From contig USJD01000026.1 in assembly GCA_900554835.1 (NCBI GenBank), forward strand, positions 1-26,256: a stretch of 26,256 nt of DNA, written 5' to 3'. Below the pieces are notes generated by a model. That model saw nothing but the letters and a program-made list of their open reading frames with translations. It had not been told where the DNA came from and did not search any database. The stretch comes from an uncultured Prevotella sp. (GTDB taxonomy: Bacteria > Bacteroidota > Bacteroidia > Bacteroidales > Bacteroidaceae). The first letter of the stretch is position 1. Every line of letters starts with the position of its first letter. Positions 7,227-14,858 of this stretch are shown one piece after another. The position numbers were made by a program, and so were the translations under genes.

Positions 7227-8180
7227 ATGATAGAAATCAAAAGATATACCCCCCAAGAGAAACAAGACTGGAATGACTTTGTGGCAAAATCCAGGCAAGG
7301 CACGTTTCTTTTTGACAGAAACTATATGGATTATCATCAGGACAGATTTCATGACCATTCCCTGATGATTTTCTATAACGGAAAACTCTGTGCTTTGCTG
7401 CCAGCAAATGAAGTTGTAGATAAAACCCTTGTTTCACATCAGGGACTCACATACGGCGGACTGCTTACCTGCAACAAAATGACGGCAGCCATCACCTGTC
7501 AGGTTTTTGAGGCTATCAATATCTATCTGAAAGAAAGAGGATTTCAGAAAGTCATATACAAAGCAATACCTTGGATTTACCACCATATTCCATCGGAGGA
7601 AGACCTCTATGCCATCATGCAAACATGTAAGGCTCGGTTGTTGGCAAGAGAAATCTCCACCACCATTCCCCTGATGCATAAACTGCGTTTTTCCGAACAA
7701 AGAAGAAGAGGAATTCATAAGGCCAACCGCTGCAAGCTGTCTATTCATGAAGCAAACATGAATGACATCAGGGAGTTCTGGAACATTCTCAATACGAATC
7801 TCCAGCACAAATACCATACTGCTCCGGTTCACACCTATGAGGAATTGAAACTTCTGATGACACGATTCCCGGAAAACATCAAGGGTTATGTGGTAAAGGA
7901 TACAGAAAGCCACAACGTTCTCGCCGGAAGCCTCATCTACATCACCCCGCAAGTGACGCATACCCAATACATCGCAGCATCGCCTCAAGGGAAAGAAGAG
8001 GGAGCACTCGACCTGCTCTTTGATGAGTTGATCAACCAAAAGCAATGGAATACGACCTATTTTGACTTTGGTAAATCAACCGAGCAGCAAGGTACTTATC
8101 TCAATGAGAACCTCATCCACCAGAAAGAAGGATTTGGAGGAAGAGGCGTCGTTTATGATACTTACGAATGGGATCTGTAG
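7227..8180 (+). CDS. FemAB/GNAT-like acyltransferase
   Basis: This 317-residue protein resembles the FemAB/GNAT-type acyltransferases found in bacterial glycan gene sets. It has two related halves. Residues about 1-130 include TFLFDRNYMDYHQDRFHDHS and a GLTYGGLL turn, both typical of this group. Residues about 150-310 include a basic helix (FSEQRRRGIHKANR) and the strand-rich VLAGSLIYITPQVTHTQYIA core. The C-terminus, FDFGKSTEQQG, also recurs in the family. The acyl donor and acceptor are unknown; its partner, the ketoisomerase-like cupin, suggests N-acylation of an amino sugar, which is inference. I chose the start at 7227 because only the third repeat copy is in frame. A strong terminator follows. 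Confidence 0.8.
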   Translation: MIEIKRYTPQEKQDWNDFVAKSRQGTFLFDRNYMDYHQDRFHDHSLMIFYNGKLCALLPANEVVDKTLVSHQGLTYGGLLTCNKMTAAITCQVFEAINIYLKERGFQKVIYKAIPWIYHHIPSEEDLYAIMQTCKARLLAREISTTIPLMHKLRFSEQRRRGIHKANRCKLSIHEANMNDIREFWNILNTNLQHKYHTAPVHTYEELKLLMTRFPENIKGYVVKDTESHNVLAGSLIYITPQVTHTQYIAASPQGKEEGALDLLFDELINQKQWNTTYFDFGKSTEQQGTYLNENLIHQKEGFGGRGVVYDTYEWDL

Positions 8181-8232
8181 AAAATCTTCAAATAATTGGA
8201 AATAGAAACTTTAGAAGGAAAGAACAATATAA

Positions 8233-8273
8233 GAAAATCCCGGAAACATCTTGACTGAGTTTCCGGGATTTTC
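8233..8273. terminator. Strong terminator after the FemAB-like gene
   Basis: GAAAATCCCGGAAAC (8233-8247) and GTTTCCGGGATTTTC (8259-8273) form a perfect 15-bp stem with an 11-base loop. There are A and T runs at the two ends, so it could work in both directions, closing the 3200-8180 block and also stopping reads from lutC. Confidence 0.9.
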
Positions 8274-8307
8274 TTTATATATAGATTCTGCTAAATGAAC
8301 TGCAAAA

Positions 8308-8332
8308 AGTCAACAGTCAACAGTTAACAGTT
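8308..8332. repeat. AACAGTT heptamer array, copy C
   Basis: The units are AGTC, AACAGTC (8312-8318), AACAGTT (8319-8325) and AACAGTT (8326-8332). It is identical in order to copy B at 4581-4605. Confidence 0.85.
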
Positions 8333-8353
8333 AAAATTTCAATGGTCAGCAAA

Positions 8354-8390
8354 AGTCAACAGTCAACATTTAACATTCAACATTCAACTG
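8354..8390. repeat. AACATTC/AACAGTC heptamer array, copy D
   Basis: The units are AGTC, AACAGTC (8358-8364), AACATTT (8365-8371), AACATTC (8372-8378), AACATTC (8379-8385) and a partial AACTG. It starts like copy C, after a similar GCAAAA lead-in, then changes to AACATTC. It ends 5 bp before the lutC stop codon. Confidence 0.85.
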
Positions 8391-8395
8391 ACTTT

Positions 8396-9022
8396 TTAGC
8401 AAAGCACGATTGTCACACCTCTAGCAGCCTGCGCTCCCATAACAAGAGCTTGTTCAATATCTGCGGTCTTGCTCGGTCCACTGATAAATGTACCGAAATT
8501 ATATTTCGGATCCATCTCGATGCGGGCATAAGCCTCATGCATATTGTTTACCACAGACTTCTCATCAAGGATAATAACCAGATATTCCGAAATGAAAAGT
8601 TCAGCCTTCTCCTTCATGGTCTGAGGAATCCAGACACAACCATTTTCAGCTACGCCCAACTGTCCACGGACTACGCAGACATCCGTACCATTCAGTTCGT
8701 TGGCCTCAGCCACAGTATCCGGATTGCGCAAAACGACATCATTCGTACCCCCATCAGGAGTAAAAGCCTGCAATTTTTCCAACTGAATATCCGGCAGATT
8801 GCTGGCAAACACCTTCGCCTGAGGATAAGCCTTTCTCACAATCTCGTTGAGCATATCGTCATCCTTGCTGGCTCTCATCACCTGAGCACCCACAGACTGA
8901 CTCATGGCAACAAACTGCTGCAAAGTATCCTCATACTGAATGCCTTTGATTTCTACAGAAGGCTTATCGAATTGAACATGCGTATTCTTACGCAACTTAT
9001 TCAGGAAATCTTCTTTTTTCAT
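8396..9022 (-). CDS. lutC: LUD-domain protein LutC (lactate utilization)
   Basis: This is the third member of the LutABC complex, which oxidises L-lactate to pyruvate in the cytoplasm. It is a LUD-domain protein with the conserved NPDTVAEANELNGTDVCVV and GVAENGCVW stretches. I chose the ATG at 9022: it overlaps the lutB stop as ATGA and has a good GGAGG 10 bases upstream. An in-frame ATG at 9043 would add seven residues but would place the GGAGG inside the gene. From 9022 the protein has 208 residues, a little shorter than B. subtilis LutC. Its stop codon sits just next to a heptamer array. Confidence 0.88.
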   Translation of the reverse strand: MKKEDFLNKLRKNTHVQFDKPSVEIKGIQYEDTLQQFVAMSQSVGAQVMRASKDDDMLNEIVRKAYPQAKVFASNLPDIQLEKLQAFTPDGGTNDVVLRNPDTVAEANELNGTDVCVVRGQLGVAENGCVWIPQTMKEKAELFISEYLVIILDEKSVVNNMHEAYARIEMDPKYNFGTFISGPSKTADIEQALVMGAQAARGVTIVLC

Positions 9023-10392
9023 TTTACTTTCCCCTCCTTCCATAATTGATGAAACGACTTCTTCGCAAACTCAGGCATCGCATGGCCCACGCCCCAAGCA
9101 TTCAGATTACTGAAATGTGTGCAACACTCTGGAATCAGATTGGCAAGTGGCGCAAATTTCAAGGCTGTGGTATAAAGTGAAGGACGGTCGAAGAGATATT
9201 CCATACCGCTGGACATCGCCTTCTTGATAGGATCAGCCTTGCCTAATCTGTCAAGGCTCTGGCGCCAGACATAAATCTGGGAACCCGGACCCACCTTGGA
9301 AGGACAGACATTATCACACGACAGACACAAGGTGCAGGCTGAAACATTATCAGCATATTTCTGAGGATTCTTCAGCATACCCAAATTCACACCCACAGGA
9401 CCAGGAATGAAATAAGTATAACTGTATCCGCCGGAACGGCGATAGACAGGACAAGTATTCATGCAGGCACCGCAACGCATGCACTTCAAAGTCTGCCAAT
9501 GGTCTTTATCTGCAAGAATATCGCTTCTGCCATTATCCACCAAAACCACATGCATTTCTGCACCCGGACGAGCCTGACGGAAAAGAGAAGTGAAAGCCGT
9601 AGTAGGCTGACCTGTACCGCAACGGCAAAGCAGACGCTGGAATACCGCCAAAGACTTGTAATCAGGAACCAACTTCTCAATACCCATCGCCACAATATGA
9701 AGCTTAGGCATGGAAGTAGTCATATCAGCATTACCTTCATTGGTACAAACCACGCAATCACCCGTTTCAGCCACTCCGAAATTACATCCGGTCATTCCTG
9801 CTCCAGCCTCCATAAACTGGTCGCGAAGATGATGGCGGGCGCAGCGGGTGAGATAAGTTGGGTCATAATTTCCTATTTCCTTGGAGATTCCCTTCTCCTC
9901 AAACATCTTGCCCACTTCTTCACGCTTGAGATGGATGGCAGGCATCACGATATGACTCGGTTTCTGACCTAAGAGTTGGATAATACGCTCACCCAAGTCG
10001 GTTTCCACCACATCAATACCATGCTTTTCCAGGTAAGGATTCATCTCACATTCCTCGGTAAGCATAGACTTTGACTTCACCATCTTCTTCACATGATGAT
10101 CATTCAGGATGCCGAGCACTATCTCATTAAATTCCTGCGCATCCTTTGCCCAATGCACCTTGACACCACGACTCTCCAGATTCTTGGAAAAAACATCAAG
10201 ATAATCTGCCAGATGGGTAATCGTATGCATCTTAATTTCAGAAGCCAGTTCGCGAAGATCTTCCCATTCCGGAAGTTCATGCGCCATCTTATCTCTTTTT
10301 TGTCTTACAGACCAGAAGGTAGCATCATGCCAGGTGGTCTTTTCTACATCTGCCGTAAACTTAGCGGCTCTCTTGGAATGTTCTGTACTCAT
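9019..10392 (-). CDS. lutB: LutB iron-sulfur protein (lactate utilization)
   Basis: This 457-residue subunit joins a LUD-like N-terminal domain to a ferredoxin-type C-terminal domain. Two 4Fe-4S motifs are plain: C304, C307, C310 and C314 in CMRCGACMNTCPVY, and C353, C356, C359 and C363 in CTLCLSCDNVCPSKV. Conserved GCNFGVAETGDCVVCTNEGN (203-222) is typical of LutB. It passes electrons between LutA and LutC during lactate oxidation. The start at 10392 overlaps the lutA stop by ATGA, which indicates translational coupling. No transcription regulator is adjacent. Confidence 0.93.
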   Translation of the reverse strand: MSTEHSKRAAKFTADVEKTTWHDATFWSVRQKRDKMAHELPEWEDLRELASEIKMHTITHLADYLDVFSKNLESRGVKVHWAKDAQEFNEIVLGILNDHHVKKMVKSKSMLTEECEMNPYLEKHGIDVVETDLGERIIQLLGQKPSHIVMPAIHLKREEVGKMFEEKGISKEIGNYDPTYLTRCARHHLRDQFMEAGAGMTGCNFGVAETGDCVVCTNEGNADMTTSMPKLHIVAMGIEKLVPDYKSLAVFQRLLCRCGTGQPTTAFTSLFRQARPGAEMHVVLVDNGRSDILADKDHWQTLKCMRCGACMNTCPVYRRSGGYSYTYFIPGPVGVNLGMLKNPQKYADNVSACTLCLSCDNVCPSKVGPGSQIYVWRQSLDRLGKADPIKKAMSSGMEYLFDRPSLYTTALKFAPLANLIPECCTHFSNLNAWGVGHAMPEFAKKSFHQLWKEGKVK

Positions 10393-11126
10393 AGTCCTGC
10401 AGCTAAAATTTGTACAACATGAATGAATTGAATAGGCATTTTCTCCTTCTTGGCAATACCTGCCATGTGCATCAGACAGGAAGAATCAGGACCGGTGACA
10501 TATTCCGCTCCCGTTGCCATGTGGCGTCTGATCTTGTCCTCACCCATACGGGTAGAAACAGCAGGCTCTTCGATAGAAAACATACCACCGAATCCACAGC
10601 ACTCATCCTTACGCTCAGGCTCATGAATGGTAATCCCATCCACCATCTTCAATAAATCAATAATCTTATTGAACGGCTGGACGTTTCTCTCAGAAGGTGA
10701 TGACAACCCCAATTCCCTGACACCATGGCAACTGTTGTGAACACTCACGACATGAGGGAACTTGCCTGGCACATGATCTACTTTCAGCACATCATGCAGG
10801 AATTCCACTATATCCATTATCTTACCGGAAGATACACACTCATGCTTACCCTCCAGAATCTTAGGATAATACACTTTTACATAAGCTGCACACGAGGCAG
10901 AAGGAGCTACAATATAATCGTAGTCTCTAAAAAGATCATCAAAAGCCTCGATGACCTTCTCTGACTTGTTTTGGAAACCAGCATTCGCCATCGGTTGACC
11001 GCAACAAGTCTGTTTCTCTGGATAGTCCACATCCACACCATAGTGTTTGAGCAACTTGTATGTAGCCACACCTGCTTCTGGATATAAAGCATCTACATAA
11101 CAAGGGACAAATAAACCGATTCTCAT
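10389..11126 (-). CDS. lutA: LutA (Fe-S)-binding protein (lactate utilization)
   Basis: This is a 245-residue CCG-domain protein. The two cysteine-rich motifs are CCGQP at 41-45 and CCGFGG at 176-181, with further cysteines at 9, 79 and 133 (NSCHGVRE) that fit the CX(n)CCG pattern. The fold is shared with heterodisulfide reductase B and GlpC. With LutB and LutC it replaces a classical lactate dehydrogenase. The order lutA-lutB-lutC on the minus strand with ATGA overlaps indicates one operon. It is divergent from carB; a -7 box lies at 11185-11192. Confidence 0.93.
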   Translation of the reverse strand: MRIGLFVPCYVDALYPEAGVATYKLLKHYGVDVDYPEKQTCCGQPMANAGFQNKSEKVIEAFDDLFRDYDYIVAPSASCAAYVKVYYPKILEGKHECVSSGKIMDIVEFLHDVLKVDHVPGKFPHVVSVHNSCHGVRELGLSSPSERNVQPFNKIIDLLKMVDGITIHEPERKDECCGFGGMFSIEEPAVSTRMGEDKIRRHMATGAEYVTGPDSSCLMHMAGIAKKEKMPIQFIHVVQILAAGL

Positions 11127-11184
11127 TCTATAATAAATCTTGTTCTATGTTAATTTCTTAAGCTACAATTCTGCTTAGCGAGCG

Positions 11185-11192
11185 CAAAAGTA
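11185..11192 (-). promoter_or_regulatory. -7 box of a probable lut promoter
   Basis: On the minus strand 11185-11192 reads TACTTTTG, an exact TAnnTTTG match about 60 bp before the lutA start. No clear TTTG is found at the usual distance, so the call rests on one box. Confidence 0.5.
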
Positions 11193-11277
11193 ACAAAATT
11201 ATCCGAAAAATAAGACATTATAAAAAAATAAAAAGTAATAATTGATATTATTTAACGCAGAACTGGCACGGGAAATA

Positions 11278-11309
11278 TTTGGTAAATTCAAATAAATGTC
11301 GTAACTTTG
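11278..11309 (+). promoter_or_regulatory. Bacteroidetes-type promoter for carB
   Basis: TTTG at 11278-11281 is followed after 20 bases by TAACTTTG at 11302-11309, an exact consensus fit. Initiation would be near 11315, leaving a leader of about 115 bases before carB. Confidence 0.75.
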
Positions 11310-11377
11310 CAACCCGAAATAGTGTATTTGCCTTTTGTACCCAAATTGCAAAACTAAGCATAAGACATTTCAGATGA

Positions 11378-11419
11378 TACTTATAGCGTTTATTACTTAT
11401 AGTTAGAATATACTTATAG
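11378..11419 (+). repeat. Three TACTTATAG repeats in the carB leader
   Basis: TACTTATAG occurs at 11378-11386, 11394-11402 and 11411-11419, spaced 16 and 17 bp. The last copy ends 9 bases before the start codon. The repeats fall downstream of the predicted transcription start, so they could act in RNA or as protein-binding sites in DNA. Confidence 0.75.
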
Positions 11420-11428
11420 TTATTAAAT

Positions 11429-14400
11429 ATGAAGAAACAGCTTAAGAAAGTCCTCGTTCTGGGTTCCGGTGCTTTGAAGATCGGCCAGGCAGGTGAATTT
11501 GACTATTCCGGTTCGCAAGCTCTCAAGGCTTTGCGTGAGGAAGGTATTAGTTCAGTCCTCATCAATCCAAACGTTGCTACAATTCAGACCAGTGAAGGTA
11601 TTGCTGACAGGGTTTATTTCTTGCCGGTGACACCTTTTTTTGTGACTGAAATTATCAAGAAGGAGCGCCCTGACGGCATCATGCTCGCTTGGGGTGGACA
11701 GACGGGTTTGAACGTTGGTACTGAACTTTATCTCAGCGGTGTGCTCAAGGAGTATGGTGTAGATGTGTTAGGTACCTCTGTAGAGGCTATCATGAACACA
11801 GAAGACCGTGATCTCTTCGTGAAGGAGCTCAACAAGGTTGACCTCAAGGTTCCTGTAAGCCATGCTTGCGAGAACATGGAAGAAGCTGTGGCTGCGGCAC
11901 GCAATATCGGCTACCCTATCATGATCCGTTCTGCCTACGCGCTGGGTGGTCTCGGTTCTGGTGTCTGCAAGACTGAAGAGGAGTTCAAGGAGATTGCAGA
12001 ATCCGCCTTCACTTTTGCACCTCAGGTTCTCGTTGAGGAGAGCTTGAAGGGATGGAAGGAGATTGAGTTCGAGTGCATCCGTGATGCTAACGACCGTTGC
12101 TTCACCGTTGCCTCTATGGAAAACTTCGACCCATTAGGTATTCACACCGGTGAGTCTATCGTGGTAGCTCCTACCTGTTCTCTTACCGATGAGCAGGTGA
12201 AGATGTTGCAGGACATCGCCGTGAAGTGCGTTCGCCACCTCAATATCGTGGGTGAGTGCAACATCCAGTATGCTTTCAACGCTGAGACCAACGACTACCG
12301 TATCATTGAAATCAATGCTCGCTTGAGCCGTTCTTCTGCTCTTGCTTCTAAGGCTACAGGTTATCCGCTCGCTTTCGTTGCTGCTAAGATTGCGCTCGGT
12401 TATACGCTCGACCAGATTGGCGAGATGGGTACTCCTAACTCAGCTTATGTAGCTCCATCACTCGACTATATGATCTGTAAGATTCCTCGTTGGGACCTTA
12501 CCAAGTTTGCAGGTGTAAGCCGCAAGATCGGTTCTTCCATGAAGTCTGTAGGCGAAATCATGTCTATCGGCCGTTCTTTCGAGGAAATGCTCCAGAAGGG
12601 TCTCCGTATGATTGGTCAGGGAATGCACGGTTTCGTAGGCAACGACCACACCAAGTTCGACAATCTGGATGAGGAGCTTTCCAACCCTACCGACCTCCGT
12701 ATCTTCGCCATCGCTCAGGCTTTGGAAGAAGGCTACACCATCGAGCGCATCGAGGAGTTGACCAAGATTGATCCTTGGTTCATCGAGCGCATGAAGAATA
12801 TCGTAGATTACAAGCATAAGCTTTCTGAATATAATACTTTGGAGGAAATTCCTGCTGAGGTATTGCGTGAGGCTAAGGTATTGGGCTTCTCTGACTTCCA
12901 GATTGGCCGATTCGTATTGAAGACCAAGGATACCAACATGGAGAAGGAAGTTCTCGCAGTTCGTGCTCTGCGCAAGAAGCTGAACATTCTTCCTGCCGTG
13001 AAGCGCATCCCTACTGTGGCAAGCGAGCATCCTGACCTCACCAACTATCTCTACATGACTTACGCCGTAGAGGGTTACGACATCAACTACTACAAGAATG
13101 AAAAGTCTGTCATCGTTCTCGGCTCTGGTGCTTACCGCATCGGTTCTTCTGTAGAGTTCGACTGGTGTTCTGTAAACGCTATCAACACAGCCCGCAAGTT
13201 GGGTTACAAGTCAATCATGATCAACTACAACCCAGAGACCGTATCTACCGACTACGATATGTGCGACCGTCTCTACTTCGATGAGCTTTCATTCGAGCGT
13301 GTACTCGATGTCATCGACCTGGAGTCACCACGTGGTGTGATTGTTTCAGTAGGTGGTCAGATTCCAAACAACCTGGCTATGAAGCTCCATCGCCAGTCTG
13401 TGCCAATCTTAGGTACATCTCCAGTGAACATCGACCGTGCCGAGAACCGCGGTAAGTTCTCTGCCATGCTCGATAAGCTCGGCATCGACCAGCCTAAGTG
13501 GAGCGCCCTCACCTCTATGGAGGATGTTCAGAAGTTCATCGACGAGGTAGGCTATCCTGTGCTCGTTCGTCCATCTTACGTTCTTTCTGGTGCAGCCATG
13601 AACGTTTGCCACAACGATGATGAGTTGCGCCGCTTCCTGGAGGCAGCTTCTGAGGTTTCCAAGGAGTACCCAGTAGTTATCTCTCAGTTTATGACAGAGA
13701 CCAACGAGATTGAGTTCGATGGTGTGGCTCAGAACGGTGAGATTGTAGAGTATGGTATTTCAGAGCACGTAGAGTATGCAGGTGTTCACTCTGGTGACGC
13801 TACCATGACCTTCCCTGCTCAGCAGATTTCCTTCGCTACAGCCCGTCAGATCAAGAAGATTTCACGTGCCATTGCCAAGGAGCTCAACATCTCTGGTCCT
13901 TTCAATATCCAGTACTTGGCTAAGGGTCGCGATGTAAAGGTGATCGAGTGTAACCTCCGTGCATCCCGTTCATTCCCATTCGTAAGCAAGGTATTGAAGC
14001 GCAACTTCATCGAGACTGCTACCCGCATCATGCTCGACGCTCCATATCAGAAGCCAGACAAGTCTGCCTTCGATATCGACCGCATGGGTGTGAAGGCTTC
14101 TCAGTTCTCATTCGCCCGTTTGCAGAACGCAGACCCTGTTCTCGGTGTAGATATGAGCTCTACCGGTGAGGTAGGTTGTATGGGTGATACTTTCGAGGAG
14201 GCATTACTCAACTCATTGATTGCCACCGGCTATAAGATTCCTTCTAAGGACAAGGGCATCATGCTTTCAAGCGGTGGTGCGAAGGAGAAGGCTTCTCTGC
14301 TCGACGGTGCTCAGGCACTGGTGAAAAATGGTTACACCATCTATGCTACAGCCGGCACAGCGAAGTTCCTGAACGAGAACAACGTGAAGGCTACAGCCGT

Positions 14401-14659
14401 AGGATGGCCTGATGAGGAGCACAAGGATATTCCTAACGTGATGCAGATGATTGCCGACCACAAGTTCGACCTCATCGTCAACATCCCTAAGAATCACACC
14501 AAGCGTGAGCTCACCAATGGTTACAGAATCCGTCGTGGCGCTATCGACCACAACATTCCTCTGTTCACCAATGCCCGTTTAGCTTCAGCCTTCATCGAGG
14601 CATTCTGCACATTGAGTCAGGATCAGTTGCAGATCAAGAGCTGGCAGGAGTACGAGTAA
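11429..14659 (+). CDS. carB: Carbamoyl-phosphate synthase large subunit
   Basis: CarB makes carbamoyl phosphate from bicarbonate, ammonia (from the CarA glutaminase) and two ATP for pyrimidine and arginine synthesis. At 1076 residues it is full length. The first half begins with VLGSGALKIGQAGEFDYSG, and its ATP-grasp domain includes MIRSAYALGGLGSG. The second half repeats this with VLGSGAYRIGSSVEFDW near residue 563 and VLVRPSYVLSGAAM. The C-terminal MGS-like allosteric domain (about 940-1076) includes YATAGTAKFL. The codon use is strongly biased, like a highly expressed gene. carA is not adjacent: lutA is divergent upstream and topB follows. The promoter and repeat leader are private to carB. 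Confidence 0.97.
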   Translation: MKKQLKKVLVLGSGALKIGQAGEFDYSGSQALKALREEGISSVLINPNVATIQTSEGIADRVYFLPVTPFFVTEIIKKERPDGIMLAWGGQTGLNVGTELYLSGVLKEYGVDVLGTSVEAIMNTEDRDLFVKELNKVDLKVPVSHACENMEEAVAAARNIGYPIMIRSAYALGGLGSGVCKTEEEFKEIAESAFTFAPQVLVEESLKGWKEIEFECIRDANDRCFTVASMENFDPLGIHTGESIVVAPTCSLTDEQVKMLQDIAVKCVRHLNIVGECNIQYAFNAETNDYRIIEINARLSRSSALASKATGYPLAFVAAKIALGYTLDQIGEMGTPNSAYVAPSLDYMICKIPRWDLTKFAGVSRKIGSSMKSVGEIMSIGRSFEEMLQKGLRMIGQGMHGFVGNDHTKFDNLDEELSNPTDLRIFAIAQALEEGYTIERIEELTKIDPWFIERMKNIVDYKHKLSEYNTLEEIPAEVLREAKVLGFSDFQIGRFVLKTKDTNMEKEVLAVRALRKKLNILPAVKRIPTVASEHPDLTNYLYMTYAVEGYDINYYKNEKSVIVLGSGAYRIGSSVEFDWCSVNAINTARKLGYKSIMINYNPETVSTDYDMCDRLYFDELSFERVLDVIDLESPRGVIVSVGGQIPNNLAMKLHRQSVPILGTSPVNIDRAENRGKFSAMLDKLGIDQPKWSALTSMEDVQKFIDEVGYPVLVRPSYVLSGAAMNVCHNDDELRRFLEAASEVSKEYPVVISQFMTETNEIEFDGVAQNGEIVEYGISEHVEYAGVHSGDATMTFPAQQISFATARQIKKISRAIAKELNISGPFNIQYLAKGRDVKVIECNLRASRSFPFVSKVLKRNFIETATRIMLDAPYQKPDKSAFDIDRMGVKASQFSFARLQNADPVLGVDMSSTGEVGCMGDTFEEALLNSLIATGYKIPSKDKGIMLSSGGAKEKASLLDGAQALVKNGYTIYATAGTAKFLNENNVKATAVGWPDEEHKDIPNVMQMIADHKFDLIVNIPKNHTKRELTNGYRIRRGAIDHNIPLFTNARLASAFIEAFCTLSQDQLQIKSWQEYE

Positions 14660-14683
14660 TCGCACGCGGGATTATTTTTTCTC

Positions 14684-14701
14684 ACGCAGATTACGCAGAT
14701 A
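14684..14701. repeat. Two ACGCAGATT-type nonamers after carB
   Basis: ACGCAGATT (14684-14692) and ACGCAGATA (14693-14701) are adjacent direct copies between the carB stop and its terminator. It is another short tandem repeat at a gene end. Confidence 0.6.
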
Positions 14702-14713
14702 TTTATAAAATAC

Positions 14714-14770
14714 GCCCTGTAAGGCAAGGCACAAGTTCCAAATTGCGCCCAAGCCTTACGGGGCTTTTTT
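14714..14770 (+). terminator. Terminator after carB
   Basis: GCCCTGTAAGGC (14714-14725) pairs with GCCTTACGGGGC (14753-14764) over 12 bp with one G-U. The 27-base loop can pair further (GGC with GCC). Six T bases follow directly at 14765-14770, as in intrinsic terminators. Confidence 0.85.
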
Positions 14771-14825
14771 ATTCTCTGCCATGAGAAAAAGAAGCCGAAA
14801 TGATGGCTTTCTCATTATTTTATTG

Positions 14826-14833
14826 TACCTTTG
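14826..14833 (+). promoter_or_regulatory. -7 box of the topB promoter
   Basis: TACCTTTG at 14826-14833 matches TAnnTTTG and lies 25 bp before the topB ATG. The upstream TTTG element is not clear. It follows the carB terminator, so topB probably has its own transcript. Confidence 0.55.
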
Positions 14834-14858
14834 CAAACAGAAAAGGAAATAATAAAGA

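Larger units (their letters stand above)
7180..7245 (+). repeat. Three tandem 22-bp copies containing the start of the FemAB-like gene
   Basis: Units lie at 7180-7201, 7202-7223 and 7224-7245 and differ at only two positions. Each contains an ATG followed by codons like MI(E/G)I(K/R)R. In the first two units the reading hits TAA after six codons (ATGs at 7183 and 7205). The third unit's ATG at 7227 opens the full gene. Because 22 is not a multiple of three, the three starts are in different frames. Confidence 0.95.
11127..11428. other. 302-bp divergent intergenic region, lutA to carB
   Basis: This AT-rich gap holds the lut -7 box near lutA, a full Bacteroidetes promoter for carB (11278-11309) and a 120-base carB leader with three TACTTATAG repeats. 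I see no further gene, no strong hairpin and no recognisable riboswitch. Confidence 0.7.

Noticed and set aside
9023..9043. Start of lutC at 9043
   Set aside because: The ATG at 9022 overlaps the lutB stop as ATGA and has GGAGG at proper distance; the upstream choice would put that site inside the gene.
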